Shown here: positions 47,205 to 54,979 of the stretch, piece by piece | Numbering within the stretch: the stretch's first letter is position 1 | How the letters are laid out: each line of letters opens with the position of its first letter | From: Clavibacter sp. A6099 | Lineage (GTDB): Bacteria > Actinomycetota > Actinomycetes > Actinomycetales > Microbacteriaceae | NCBI RefSeq assembly: GCF_021919125.1 | Contig: NZ_CP083439.1 | Coordinates: 2,046,001 to 2,110,000, forward strand | Direction of reading: 5' to 3' | Length of the DNA stretch: 64,000 bases | Program-made: the position numbers and the translations under genes | The notes under the pieces: generated by a model | What the model saw: the letters and a program-made list of their open reading frames with translations, nothing else | What the model was told of the DNA's origin: nothing | Database searches by the model: none

Positions 47205-47948
47205 ATGGTCACCGACGACGGACGCTCCGCTGCCCGACCCGACGACGCGGCACGAGGGCCGGCGCTCGAGCTGCGCTGGCCGTCGGTGGTGCGGGACGAC
47301 CCCGATCCGGAGGCCCTCGTGGTCGACGTGGTCAACGTCGGCGACGCACGGTGGGTGCCCGTGGCCTCGTTCCACACGGTCGGCGGCCTGACGCCGCGCG
47401 GCGGCGTCGCCCGCGGCATCGACTTCGCGTTCGTCGGCGGGTCGCCCGGCGCCGTGCCGCTGGATCCGGGTGACAGCACGCGCGTGCCCGTCCACGTGGC
47501 CACGTCGCAGTGGAGCGACCTGGAGCCCGGCGAGCACGAGGCACGCGCGACGATGCCCGCCCTGGGGATCCGCACGGCCGACCCGCTGCCGGTGCGGGTC
47601 ACGGCCGCGATGATCGCGCGACACGTCCCGGGAGCTGTCACCGCTCTCGGAGCGGCCGCCGAACGCAGCGCCGTCGAGACGCAGATCTCCGCCGACCGGG
47701 CACGGCTCGCCGCCGGCGCCGACCTGGAGGCGCTGGGCGCGACGCTCGCGCGGGCGGAGTCCCACGAGGACGCGATGGCGCGCATCGTCGACCTCGTCGG
47801 CGTCGACCGCGACGGAGCCCAGCAGGTGCTCAGCAGCTTCGTCCACTGGCTGCTGCCGTACGAGATGGCCGAGACACGGCGTCGCCTGGCGCGCAGCGAG
47901 GGCCGACGCGATGCGCTCGGCGACGGCCCCGCGGTCACCGTGGCCTAG
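47205..47948 (+). CDS. Uncharacterised protein with Ig-like N-terminal and helical C-terminal part
   Basis: 247 residues, no signal peptide or transmembrane helix. Residues about 20-135 look like a beta-sandwich of the CARDB/Ig type (ALVVDVVNVGDARWVPVA, TRVPVHVATSQWSDLEPGEH). The C-terminal 110 residues are helical and charged (SHEDAMARIVDLVGVDRDGAQQVL, MAETRRRLARSEGRR), faintly like the coiled-coil tip of type II topoisomerase A subunits, which I regard as uncertain. CAGCAT ends 6 nt before the ATG. The stop shares a CTAG with the convergent amine oxidase gene. Confidence 0.7.
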   Translation: MVTDDGRSAARPDDAARGPALELRWPSVVRDDPDPEALVVDVVNVGDARWVPVASFHTVGGLTPRGGVARGIDFAFVGGSPGAVPLDPGDSTRVPVHVATSQWSDLEPGEHEARATMPALGIRTADPLPVRVTAAMIARHVPGAVTALGAAAERSAVETQISADRARLAAGADLEALGATLARAESHEDAMARIVDLVGVDRDGAQQVLSSFVHWLLPYEMAETRRRLARSEGRRDALGDGPAVTVA

Positions 47949-49438
47949 GGGGTCGGCTCGGCGCTCGGGCCGGGATCCGGGGTCGCCGTCCCCGTCGCGA
48001 GGAGCGCGGGATCCGCGAACGGCGCGAGCGAGCGCAGCGCCGCCGCCCGCAGCGCCTCGTCGTCCATCGCCGCGATCCGCTCCGCCGCATCCGCGCCCAC
48101 CTCGGCCATGAGCACGGGCTCGCCCGATACCGGCATGAGGTTGTACCAGCGGGTGAAGCGGCCGTCCTCGTCGTAGGACGTCCAGACCGTCGCCGTCGTC
48201 GACCAGAACGGCTCGGCGAAGCGCAGCCAGATCCGGTCCGCGCGGCCGGGGCCGAGCGCGCGGATGGCGATGTCGTGCGACGACGGGAGCGCGGGGTCGA
48301 AGGCGATCGCGCCCTCCTGCAGCACGCCGAGCGGCACGGTGACGACCACGCGGTCGACCGACAGCGACTCACCGGATCCGAGCCGCAGCCCCACCCGGCC
48401 GTTGCCGTAGGCGATGCGCGAGACGGTGGACTCGCGCAGCACGTCGATGTCCTGGTCGCGCAGGAGGTGCTGCACGAGGCCCGCGAAGCCGCCCGTGACG
48501 GCGACGTTGCCGACGGGCGCCGGCTCGTCGAGGCCGCGGGCGCCCGAGAGCTCGTCGGGTGCCGCGCCGTGGGCGATCGCGACGTCGGTGGCGACGAGCG
48601 CGGCGAGGCGGGCGGCGGGCGACGCGGCGCCACCCTCGGTGGAGAGGGCGTCGGCGCCGGTCTCGCGCAGGGCCGCGGCGAGGCTCACGGCTCCCGGCTG
48701 CGCGAGGGCCCAGGCGCGCGCGGCGGCGAGGGCGTCGGATCCCGCGCTCGAGGCTCCCAGCACCGCGCCGTCGGGACCGCGGTCCTCGGCGACGAGCGCG
48801 AGGCCGTAGCGGGTGATGCCGGCGGCCTCGATCGCGTCGCGGAGCAGGTGGTCGTCGTCGGCGGCGATCCAGAGCGCGCCGAGCTCCGCGGGGTGCGGCC
48901 AGCCCGTGCCGCCGGCCGCGCGGATCCGTCCGCCGAGGTCCGCCCGCGCCTCCACGAGGACGACGTCGTGCCCGGCGTCGCGGAGGGCACGGGCGGCCGC
49001 CGTTCCCGCGATGCCCGCGCCGACGACCGCGACGCGCTCGGATCCGGCGCCCGCGCGATCCACCTCGCCCGCCGCGCGGAGGCCCGAGGCGTACGCGCCG
49101 GCGACCGTCCCTGGGCGGTCCGCGCTCGTGGCCTCGCCGGCGAAGAACACCCGGTCCTGGATGGGGCGGGCGAGCGCCTCGCGGTCGGCGGTCGTGGCGC
49201 CGGGCCGGAGGAAGCTGCCGGATCCGCGCGCGAACGGGTCGCCCGCCCAGTCGGAGCGCGCGAAGGCGACGGGATCCGGGAGGCCGGCCGCGCCCGCGGT
49301 GGGCGTGGGGGTCGGCCTCGCGGAGGGGGTGGCCGTGGCGGTCGCGGGCGTCGGCGTCGTCCGCGTGCACGCCGCGAGCCCGAGGAGCGACAGCCCCGAC
49401 ACGGACGCGGTGAGGAGGGTGCGGCGGGAGATCGACAT
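47945..49438 (-). CDS. Exported flavin amine oxidase-like protein, apparently circularly permuted
   Basis: 497-residue protein with a Tat-like lipoprotein signal (SRRTLLTASVSG, lipobox LAAC, Cys24) and a Thr/Pro linker. Residues about 57-126 (SDWAGDPFARGSGSF, RVFFAGEATSADRPGTVAGAY, ASGLRAAGE) are the segment that normally ends flavin monoamine oxidases. Only after it comes the normal beginning: AVVGAGIAGTAAARAL (FAD-binding, Gly140/142/145), VEARADLGGRIRA, then the substrate domain. The protein stops at LAPFADPALLATG, just where the moved segment would normally follow. Each part occurs once, so this looks like a true circular permutation. The Tat signal suits export with FAD bound. Substrate unknown. 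Confidence 0.88.
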   Translation of the reverse strand: MSISRRTLLTASVSGLSLLGLAACTRTTPTPATATATPSARPTPTPTAGAAGLPDPVAFARSDWAGDPFARGSGSFLRPGATTADREALARPIQDRVFFAGEATSADRPGTVAGAYASGLRAAGEVDRAGAGSERVAVVGAGIAGTAAARALRDAGHDVVLVEARADLGGRIRAAGGTGWPHPAELGALWIAADDDHLLRDAIEAAGITRYGLALVAEDRGPDGAVLGASSAGSDALAAARAWALAQPGAVSLAAALRETGADALSTEGGAASPAARLAALVATDVAIAHGAAPDELSGARGLDEPAPVGNVAVTGGFAGLVQHLLRDQDIDVLRESTVSRIAYGNGRVGLRLGSGESLSVDRVVVTVPLGVLQEGAIAFDPALPSSHDIAIRALGPGRADRIWLRFAEPFWSTTATVWTSYDEDGRFTRWYNLMPVSGEPVLMAEVGADAAERIAAMDDEALRAAALRSLAPFADPALLATGTATPDPGPSAEPTP

Positions 49439-49469
49439 GCTCGGGCCAGCGTACCGGGGAGCCGTCGCC

Positions 49470-49475
49470 TAGGGT
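49470..49475 (+). promoter_or_regulatory. -10 element (TAGGGT) for leaderless transcript
   Basis: TAGGGT, 6 nt (CGGAGC), then ATG of the S4-domain gene. CGGAG could also act as a weak, too-close ribosome-binding site. Confidence 0.5.
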
Positions 49476-49481
49476 CGGAGC

Positions 49482-49910
49482 ATGCCCGCCGACGCCGCCC
49501 CGCCTCCCGTTCGGGCCGCGGACGCCGCGCAGGCCGCGGTCCGGGTGGACAGCTGGCTCTGGGCCGTGCGGATCTACAAGACCCGCTCGCAGGCGACGGC
49601 GGCCTGCCGGGCCGGGCACGTGAAGGTGGCCGACGAGCGGGCGAAGGCGTCGCAGTCGGTCCGGCCAGGCGACGAGGTGCGCGTCCGCGTCGCGGGTGCC
49701 GAGCGGATCCTCGTGGTGCGCCGCACGCTCGTGAAGCGCGTGGGACCCGCCATCGCCGCGGAGGCGATGACCGACCTCACTCCCCCGCCTCCCCCGCGCG
49801 ACGCCGCGCCCGCGACGGTCGTGCGCGACCGCGGCGCCGGACGCCCGACGAAGCGCGACCGACGCGAGATCGAGCGGCTGCGCGACCCCGAGGGGATGCG
49901 CGGGCGCTAG
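49482..49910 (+). CDS. S4-domain RNA-binding protein, Hsp15-like
   Basis: 142 residues. An S4 domain occupies about 20-85 (VRVDSWLWAVRIYKTRSQATAA, then GHVKVADERAKASQSVRPGDEV), matching HslR/Hsp15, which binds stalled 50S subunits carrying nascent chains. A basic Pro/Arg-rich tail (GRPTKRDRREIERL) follows, typical of the family. The stop shares CTAG with the convergent downstream gene. Confidence 0.85.
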   Translation: MPADAAPPPVRAADAAQAAVRVDSWLWAVRIYKTRSQATAACRAGHVKVADERAKASQSVRPGDEVRVRVAGAERILVVRRTLVKRVGPAIAAEAMTDLTPPPPPRDAAPATVVRDRGAGRPTKRDRREIERLRDPEGMRGR

Positions 49911-50875
49911 AGCCCGGCGGCCGCCGCGCGACGCGCGTGCGCGAGCTCGTCGAGGATCCGCGCCCGCAGCGAGTTGGACCTCTCCGCGAACCCGCGCTGC
50001 TCGGCCGCGTAGCGCGCCTTGCCCGCGGGCTCCTCGATGCGCACCGCCTCGAGACCGAGGCCGGACACGTCGTACGGGCTCGCGCGCATGTCGAGCGAGC
50101 GGATGTCGCGGGCCAGCTCGAACGCGTCGAGCAGCAGCTCGCCGGGCACGAGCGGGCCGAGCTTCGTGGCCCACTTGTAGACGTCCATGCCGGCGTGCAG
50201 GCAGCCGGGCTGCTCGAGGTCCGGCTGGGTCTCGCGCGTGGGCGCGAGAGCGTTGCGCGGCACGGCCTCGGGCGTGAAGAAGCGGAAGGCGTCGATGTGC
50301 GTGCACGCCAGCTTGTGCGTCTCGACGACCTCGTCGGTGGCCGCGGATCCGAGGCGCAGCGGCAGCCGCTCGTGGCGCTGCTCGCCCGGCCCGACCCCGT
50401 AGACCATCGCCCACTCGTGCAGGCCGAAGCAGGAGAAGCGGCCGGGGCGCGCGGCGGTGCGGCCGAGGATCCGCTCGATGAAGGACGCGGTGGATCCGCG
50501 CGCCTCGAGGTACCCGGCCGCGTCGACCCGCACGCCGCCGGGTGCGCGCTCGTCGTCGGCGACGTACCAGCGCCAGGCCGCGCGCTCGTCGCCCGCCGCG
50601 TCCGCGAGCACGACGCCCGCGCCCGGGTGCCAGCGTCGGAGGAGCGACGGCTTGTGCGGGTAGTAGGTGAAGAGGAAGTCGTCGACCTCGTGGGTGCGGC
50701 CGGCCAGGCGGCGCGCGCGGAAGCCCGCGGAGAAGGCGTCGGCGCGGTCGGCGTGGCGGGCGGCCCGGTCGCGCCAGGCGGCGGGTCCCAGGACCGCGGA
50801 CAGGTCGCGCGCGGCCGGGTCGGTCGCCGCATCCGTCGTCGCCGCGGAGGTCGCGGGATCGGCGGCGGAGGTCAT
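49907..50875 (-). CDS. Conserved actinobacterial protein of unknown function
   Basis: 322-residue soluble protein. Recognisable blocks are FTYYPHKPSLLRRWHPG, RWYVADD, FSCFGLHEWAMVY, ETHKLACTHIDAFRFFTPEA and GCLHAGMDVYKWATKLGPLV, found in an actinobacterial family often labelled 3-methyladenine DNA glycosylase. I see no helix-hairpin-helix or other glycosylase motif, so I do not repeat that function. The conserved His/Cys residues hint at an enzyme. The minus-strand -10 TAGCCT ends 6 nt before the ATG. Confidence 0.75.
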   Translation of the reverse strand: MTSAADPATSAATTDAATDPAARDLSAVLGPAAWRDRAARHADRADAFSAGFRARRLAGRTHEVDDFLFTYYPHKPSLLRRWHPGAGVVLADAAGDERAAWRWYVADDERAPGGVRVDAAGYLEARGSTASFIERILGRTAARPGRFSCFGLHEWAMVYGVGPGEQRHERLPLRLGSAATDEVVETHKLACTHIDAFRFFTPEAVPRNALAPTRETQPDLEQPGCLHAGMDVYKWATKLGPLVPGELLLDAFELARDIRSLDMRASPYDVSGLGLEAVRIEEPAGKARYAAEQRGFAERSNSLRARILDELAHARRAAAAGL

Positions 50876-50881
50876 CCGACG

Positions 50882-50887
50882 AGGCTA
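50882..50887 (-). promoter_or_regulatory. -10 element (TAGCCT, minus strand) for leaderless transcript
   Basis: Minus-strand TAGCCT is followed by 6 nt and the ATG at 50875. It faces the divergent -10 at 50956, so the 92-bp gap holds two leaderless promoters. Confidence 0.55.
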
Positions 50888-50955
50888 CCCGCGCGACCTG
50901 GCCCGATCCGCCCGCGGACGCGGGACTCCGGCCTCGCCGGACGCCCCGCCACGGC

Positions 50956-50961
50956 TAGCAT
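50956..50961 (+). promoter_or_regulatory. -10 element (TAGCAT) for leaderless transcript
   Basis: TAGCAT, 6 nt (GAGCGC), then the ATG of the 144-residue protein gene; no Shine-Dalgarno. Confidence 0.55.
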
Positions 50962-50967
50962 GAGCGC

Positions 50968-51402
50968 ATGGATGACGACTCCCTTCTCACGCCTCCCGGC
51001 GTCGCCGGCTACACGATCACCGAGATCGTCGAGAGCGAGTCGGGCGGCGAGCCCCTCTTCATCTCCGCGATCCACCTCGACGGCGAGCACGTCGCCAACT
51101 GGATCTCCACCGACCTCGACGAGGACGACGGCATCGTCGCCGACCTCGACCACGCGTTCGGCGGCCCGGCCACCGACCGCATGTTCCGCCAGGCCGCGGC
51201 GATCTTCCCGGACGCCGTGCTGTCCGAGATCCTCCCCGAGCTCGTGAGCTTCCTCTGGGTCGTGGCCGACGTCGCGGGCGTCGCCGACGACCAGGACCTC
51301 GACTTCGAGGCCGCCATCCGCGTCGTCGCCGCCGAGGGCGACCTCGACGCGCAGGACCGCGACCTGCTCGGCCGCCTCGAGAGTCTGAAGCGCATCGACT
51401 GA
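50968..51402 (+). CDS. Acidic hypothetical protein
   Basis: 144-residue soluble acidic protein (many Asp/Glu, calculated pI clearly low). The N-terminal half has beta-strand-like segments (GYTITEIVESESGGEPLFISAIHLDG) and the C-terminal half is helical (DAVLSEILPELVSFLWVVAD). No known domain recognised. Followed by a strong hairpin terminator, so monocistronic. Confidence 0.75.
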   Translation: MDDDSLLTPPGVAGYTITEIVESESGGEPLFISAIHLDGEHVANWISTDLDEDDGIVADLDHAFGGPATDRMFRQAAAIFPDAVLSEILPELVSFLWVVADVAGVADDQDLDFEAAIRVVAAEGDLDAQDRDLLGRLESLKRID

Positions 51403-51420
51403 CCGTCGCCCGCCGCATGA

Positions 51421-51457
51421 CCGGAGCCCCGCACGCCTGACGCGCGCGGGGCTCCGG
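51421..51457 (+). terminator. Intrinsic terminator
   Basis: 12-bp perfect stem CCGGAGCCCCGC / GCGGGGCTCCGG with a 13-nt loop, 18 bp after the stop of the preceding gene and just before the next -10 element. Confidence 0.8.
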
Positions 51458-51459
51458 CG

Positions 51460-51465
51460 TACGGT
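51460..51465 (+). promoter_or_regulatory. -10 element (TACGGT) for leaderless transcript
   Basis: TACGGT, 6 nt (CGAGTG), then ATG at 51472. The spacing supports this ATG over the GTG three bases earlier. Confidence 0.5.
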
Positions 51466-51471
51466 CGAGTG

Positions 51472-51729
51472 ATGAGCGACTCCGACATCGATCCCCTGTC
51501 CACCGTCCAGGGCGCCCCCGGCGTCTCGCAGTCCATGCCCGGCGAGGCCGACTCCGACGCGAGCGTCGGCGGCACGGTGCCGGACGGCGAGAGCATCCAG
51601 CACGTCGACGACGACGAGGCGCCCGGCGACGGCGGCCTGTCCAGCGGCGGCGACTCCCTCGGATCCGACGAGGACGCGGCCGACACCGGAGCGGGAGCGG
51701 GCGACGCCCCCACCGACCTGCCCGTCTGA
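51472..51729 (+). CDS. Small, highly acidic, probably disordered protein
   Basis: 85 residues rich in Asp, Gly, Ser and Glu with almost no hydrophobic core (SDSDIDPLSTVQGAP, QHVDDDEAPGDGG). Predicted disordered. Start set by a -10 hexamer 6 nt upstream. It has its own promoter and terminators on both sides, which argues it is a real gene. Function unknown. Confidence 0.6.
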   Translation: MSDSDIDPLSTVQGAPGVSQSMPGEADSDASVGGTVPDGESIQHVDDDEAPGDGGLSSGGDSLGSDEDAADTGAGAGDAPTDLPV

Positions 51730-51744
51730 TCCACCCGCACCGCC

Positions 51745-51779
51745 CGAGGGCCCGCCGCGATCGTCGCGGCGGGCCCTCG
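51745..51779. terminator. Bidirectional intrinsic terminator
   Basis: Perfect 16-bp stem CGAGGGCCCGCCGCGA / TCGCGGCGGGCCCTCG around a 3-nt loop, between convergent genes. Confidence 0.88.
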
Positions 51780-51784
51780 TGCCG

Positions 51785-52756
51785 TCAGTCCGCGGCGGGC
51801 CCCAGCAGCGTCAGCCGCTCGCGGAGGAGGGCGCGCACGGCGTAGGGGTCGGCGACGCTGAGGCGCGCCTCGTCCGAGATGCCGTCGCGCAGCAGGATCG
51901 GCAGGACCGAGCGGCGGACGACGAGGGCACCGCGATGCGGGCCGCGCTCGACCGCATCGACCGGCTGCGCGAGCGCCGCGTCGGGCACCACGACGACCGC
52001 GGCGGCGAACCTGACGCCCACCGACTCCGCGAGGGCGCGGGCCGCGCGCGCCAGCCACGCGACCGGCTCGTCGCCCGCCGCGAACGCGCCGTCGGGATCC
52101 GGTCGGCGCGGCTGCAGCTCGCCGCGCACCAGCTGCACCTCGGCGCCCCAGTCCTCGGAGCTCAGCGCGAACAGGCCCGCGGGCGCGAGCACGACGTGGT
52201 CGATCTTGCCCGCGCCGGTGAGCGGGCGGACGTCGTGGAAGATCGTCGCGCCCATGCCGAGCGAGGCGGCGGCCCGCGCGGTCGCCTCCTCGGCGATGGC
52301 CTTCGCGAGCAGCCAGCGGACGTCGCGCGGGGCGCGGCGGACGAGCTCGGCCGACCACGGATCCACGGCCAGCTCCTCGTCGGGCGCGACACCGATCCAC
52401 CCGCGGACGCGCGCCACGTAGTGCTCGCGCGCGAGGGCTCCGGCGACCCCCAGGACGGTGGCGCCCAGGCGCGTGCCGGATCCGGGTGCGGGCGCGTAGC
52501 CGTCGTCCGGGCCGAGCGGCTCGTCGGTGGCGCCGACGCCGCCCCGGCCGCGGTCGTACGAGGCGCGGTCGGCCGGATCCCCGACGAGCGCCCACGCGTC
52601 CTGCACGGCGTGGAAGAGGTGCGCCTCGCCGCCCGTGTCGGGGTGCGTCACCCGGAGCAGGCGACGGTACGCGGCGCGGAGGGTCGCGGTGCCGGCCGCG
52701 GGATCCACGCCGAGGACCTCGTAGGGGGTGCGGTCGGCGGGGCTGCCCGCGACCAC
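51785..52756 (-). CDS. J-domain protein with NERD-like nuclease-related domain
   Basis: 323-residue protein. An N-terminal J domain (about 9-72) has TPYEVLGVDPAAGTATLRAAYR and the essential HPD (38-40) that stimulates DnaK. The rest (about 110-320) resembles a NERD domain: VRGWIGVAPDEELAV, then IFHDVRPLTGAGKIDHVVLAP and GLFALSSEDWGAEVQ with the conserved Asp in IDHVV. The GTG start overlaps the stop of the Stealth gene by one base (TAGTG), so the two are translationally coupled. Chaperone recruitment to a nucleic-acid or membrane target is possible; unproven. Confidence 0.8.
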   Translation of the reverse strand: MVAGSPADRTPYEVLGVDPAAGTATLRAAYRRLLRVTHPDTGGEAHLFHAVQDAWALVGDPADRASYDRGRGGVGATDEPLGPDDGYAPAPGSGTRLGATVLGVAGALAREHYVARVRGWIGVAPDEELAVDPWSAELVRRAPRDVRWLLAKAIAEEATARAAASLGMGATIFHDVRPLTGAGKIDHVVLAPAGLFALSSEDWGAEVQLVRGELQPRRPDPDGAFAAGDEPVAWLARAARALAESVGVRFAAAVVVVPDAALAQPVDAVERGPHRGALVVRRSVLPILLRDGISDEARLSVADPYAVRALLRERLTLLGPAAD

Positions 52757-54414
52757 TAGCCGGCGGGTGCGGCCGGGTCGGCCCCGGCCTCCGCGACCTC
52801 GGCCTCCCACGGCGCCGGGATGCCGTAGTAGCGCTCGAGGAAGTCCTGCACGCGCTCCTGGCGCTCGTCGGCCGGGACCTCGGGGAAGGACCCGTCGTTG
52901 AGGCAGAAGAAGTCCTGCGAGCGGCGCTTCAGGAGGCCGGGCAGCATGTCGAGGCCCGCGCGCGACGTCGTGTCGACGTAGGCGACCTTGGCGTTCTCCT
53001 GCTGCACCGCGCGCGCGGTCATCTGCGCGTAGTAGTGGTACAGCGAGTTGGTGACCGAGATGTCGGTGCTGGAGCGGAAGCGGCTGAGCTGCGTGCGGTG
53101 GAAGTCCTCCGCGAACTCCTGCTCGAGCTCCAGCAGCACGCTCTTGCGCAGCGGCGTGGCCGCGTGCTCGAGGTGGCGCGTGATGAGGCGGCCGAAGCGG
53201 TCCATGAGCAGGCGCCGGTTGACGCGCGCCGAGTTCTCGAAGCCGCTGCGGTCGGAGTCGTTGTCGCCGAGGCCGATGCGGGTCGACGCCTCGATGAACT
53301 TGGTGATCCCGCCGGGCGAGAAGAACATGCCCGGCTGCACGGGACGGCCGAAGAACATGTCGTCGTTCGAGTAGAGGAAGTGCTCGCTGAGGCCCGGGAT
53401 GTGCTGGAGCTGCGACTCGACGGCCTGCGAGTTGTGCGTGGGCAGCCCGGCGGGATCCGTGAAGAACTCCTCGCTGCGCACGAACGTGACGCCGGGGTGG
53501 TCGGCCAGCCACGACGGCTTCGGGGAGTCGGTGACGATGAAGATCCGGCGCACCCACGGCGCGAACAGGTAGACGGAGCGCAGCGCGTACTTGAGCTCGT
53601 CGATCTGGCGGAAGCGGGCCTCGGAGTCGTCGCCCTCGCCGACCACGACGTCCTTCATGCGCTCGGCGCGGCGCTTCTGGAACTCCGGGTCGTTGCCGTC
53701 GACCCAGGAGAAGACCATGTCGATGTCGAAGGTGATGTCGGACGCCTGCGCGTCGAACATGCCGCGGAGCGTCTTCCACTCGTGGCCGTACATCTCCACC
53801 GTGGTGGGCACGACCTCGGCGGCGGGCAGGATCTCGCGCGTGAGCGAGTTCTCGACCGGCCAGACGATGGTCTCGCCCTCGAAGCGGAAGAACTGCAGCT
53901 CGACCGCGGTGGACGCGCCGTAGGCCAGGAGGCCCACCGGCTCGATGCGCGGGCGGTAGAGGCGGAAGATCCCGGCATCGGGGTTGTCGGTGAGGCGGCC
54001 GTCGGCGACGAGCAGCGGCGGGCGGCGGCGCCCGTCGACCGTCTTGGCGTACAGCGGCTCGTCGGCGCACGCGGCGACGAGGGCGCGGACCACGGTGTCG
54101 CGGTTCTGCACGTCGATCGCGATGACGGGGCGCTCGTCGTTGCCGCGGATGAGCCAGAAGTCGATGCCGGTCGCGAGCAGCGCGTCCCGGATGAAGAGCA
54201 GGTCGGTCACGAGCGCCTGGTGCGGCGTGAGCGTGCGGTTGACGAGCGTGGCGAGGCCCTTGCGGACGACGACGTCGGGGCGGTGGTGCGTGGTGGGCCA
54301 CGTGGCGGGGGCGGGGGCGACCGCGTCGTCCTGGCGGGAGAACTCCTCCTCGCTGGTGGCGGGATCGACCGTCGGCTCGAGCGCTACGTTGAACTGCCGT
54401 GCGCTGCCCGCCAT
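52756..54414 (-). CDS. Stealth-family polysaccharide phosphotransferase
   Basis: 552-residue protein of the Stealth family, hexose-1-phosphate transferases that build phosphodiester-linked surface polysaccharides. The four conserved regions are visible: CR1 DIDMVFSWVDGNDPEF (about 230-245), CR2 RRIFIVTDSPKPSW and HNSQAVESQLQHIPGLSEHF (His327) with LYSNDDMFFG, CR3 around TNSLYHYYAQMT, and CR4 FFCLNDG. No transmembrane helix; residues 1-220 form a family-typical N-terminal extension. It suggests a phosphopolymer at the cell surface, though no other glycan genes are nearby. Confidence 0.9.
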   Translation of the reverse strand: MAGSARQFNVALEPTVDPATSEEEFSRQDDAVAPAPATWPTTHHRPDVVVRKGLATLVNRTLTPHQALVTDLLFIRDALLATGIDFWLIRGNDERPVIAIDVQNRDTVVRALVAACADEPLYAKTVDGRRRPPLLVADGRLTDNPDAGIFRLYRPRIEPVGLLAYGASTAVELQFFRFEGETIVWPVENSLTREILPAAEVVPTTVEMYGHEWKTLRGMFDAQASDITFDIDMVFSWVDGNDPEFQKRRAERMKDVVVGEGDDSEARFRQIDELKYALRSVYLFAPWVRRIFIVTDSPKPSWLADHPGVTFVRSEEFFTDPAGLPTHNSQAVESQLQHIPGLSEHFLYSNDDMFFGRPVQPGMFFSPGGITKFIEASTRIGLGDNDSDRSGFENSARVNRRLLMDRFGRLITRHLEHAATPLRKSVLLELEQEFAEDFHRTQLSRFRSSTDISVTNSLYHYYAQMTARAVQQENAKVAYVDTTSRAGLDMLPGLLKRRSQDFFCLNDGSFPEVPADERQERVQDFLERYYGIPAPWEAEVAEAGADPAAPAG

Positions 54415-54529
54415 GGATCATCCCCTTGGTGCTTCTCGTGTGCCTGGTGCGGCCGCCTGACCCGACGGGTGGCGACGGATCATTCTACCGAGCGCGGGTG
54501 CGCGCCCCCGGTCGGGGGCTCTCGGCGGA

Positions 54530-54979
54530 TCAGGCGCGATCGGGCGGGCTCAGCGCTGAGCGCACCGCGCCCGTCGCGTCGCGCCCGAGCCGCGCGTGCA
54601 GGAGGAGCACGAGGGCCGTCCCCGAGAGCACGCCGTCGAGGAGCCCCGCGGGCAGCAGGAACACCATCAGGACGAGCGTGACGACGCACATGGCGCAGGC
54701 GAGGGCGAGGCCCCAGAGCCGGTCGCGCCAGAGGCCGACGGCCGCGGTGATGCGGAGGGCGGCGAAGATCCCGCTCATCGCCATCATCGGGTAGAGGTTC
54801 TCGCGGAGGTACGGCAGCGCGAAGACCTCGGCGTGGTCCGTGATGGCGGCCTGCGGGATCCCGAGCGCGAGCAGGACGACGAGCCCCACGGCGACCAGGC
54901 CCTCCATGAGCACGCCCTGGACGAGCAGCAGCACGGCGGCGGCCCGGAGCTCGCGGCGCGCGCGGCGCGGTGCCGTCAT
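54530..54979 (-). CDS. Small membrane protein, four predicted helices
   Basis: 149-residue hydrophobic protein (AAVLLLVQGVLMEGLVAVGLVVLLALG, then MMAMSGIFAALRITAAVGLW and LALACAMCVVTLVLMVFLLPAG). No family recognised beyond a general membrane protein. ATGA overlap with the upstream lipoprotein gene makes a two-gene unit. 115 bp separate it from the Stealth gene downstream. Confidence 0.75.
   Translation of the reverse strand: MTAPRRARRELRAAAVLLLVQGVLMEGLVAVGLVVLLALGIPQAAITDHAEVFALPYLRENLYPMMAMSGIFAALRITAAVGLWRDRLWGLALACAMCVVTLVLMVFLLPAGLLDGVLSGTALVLLLHARLGRDATGAVRSALSPPDRA

Noticed and set aside
49907-50875. 3-methyladenine DNA glycosylase annotation
   Set aside because: The family is often labelled this way, but I see no helix-hairpin-helix or other glycosylase signature.
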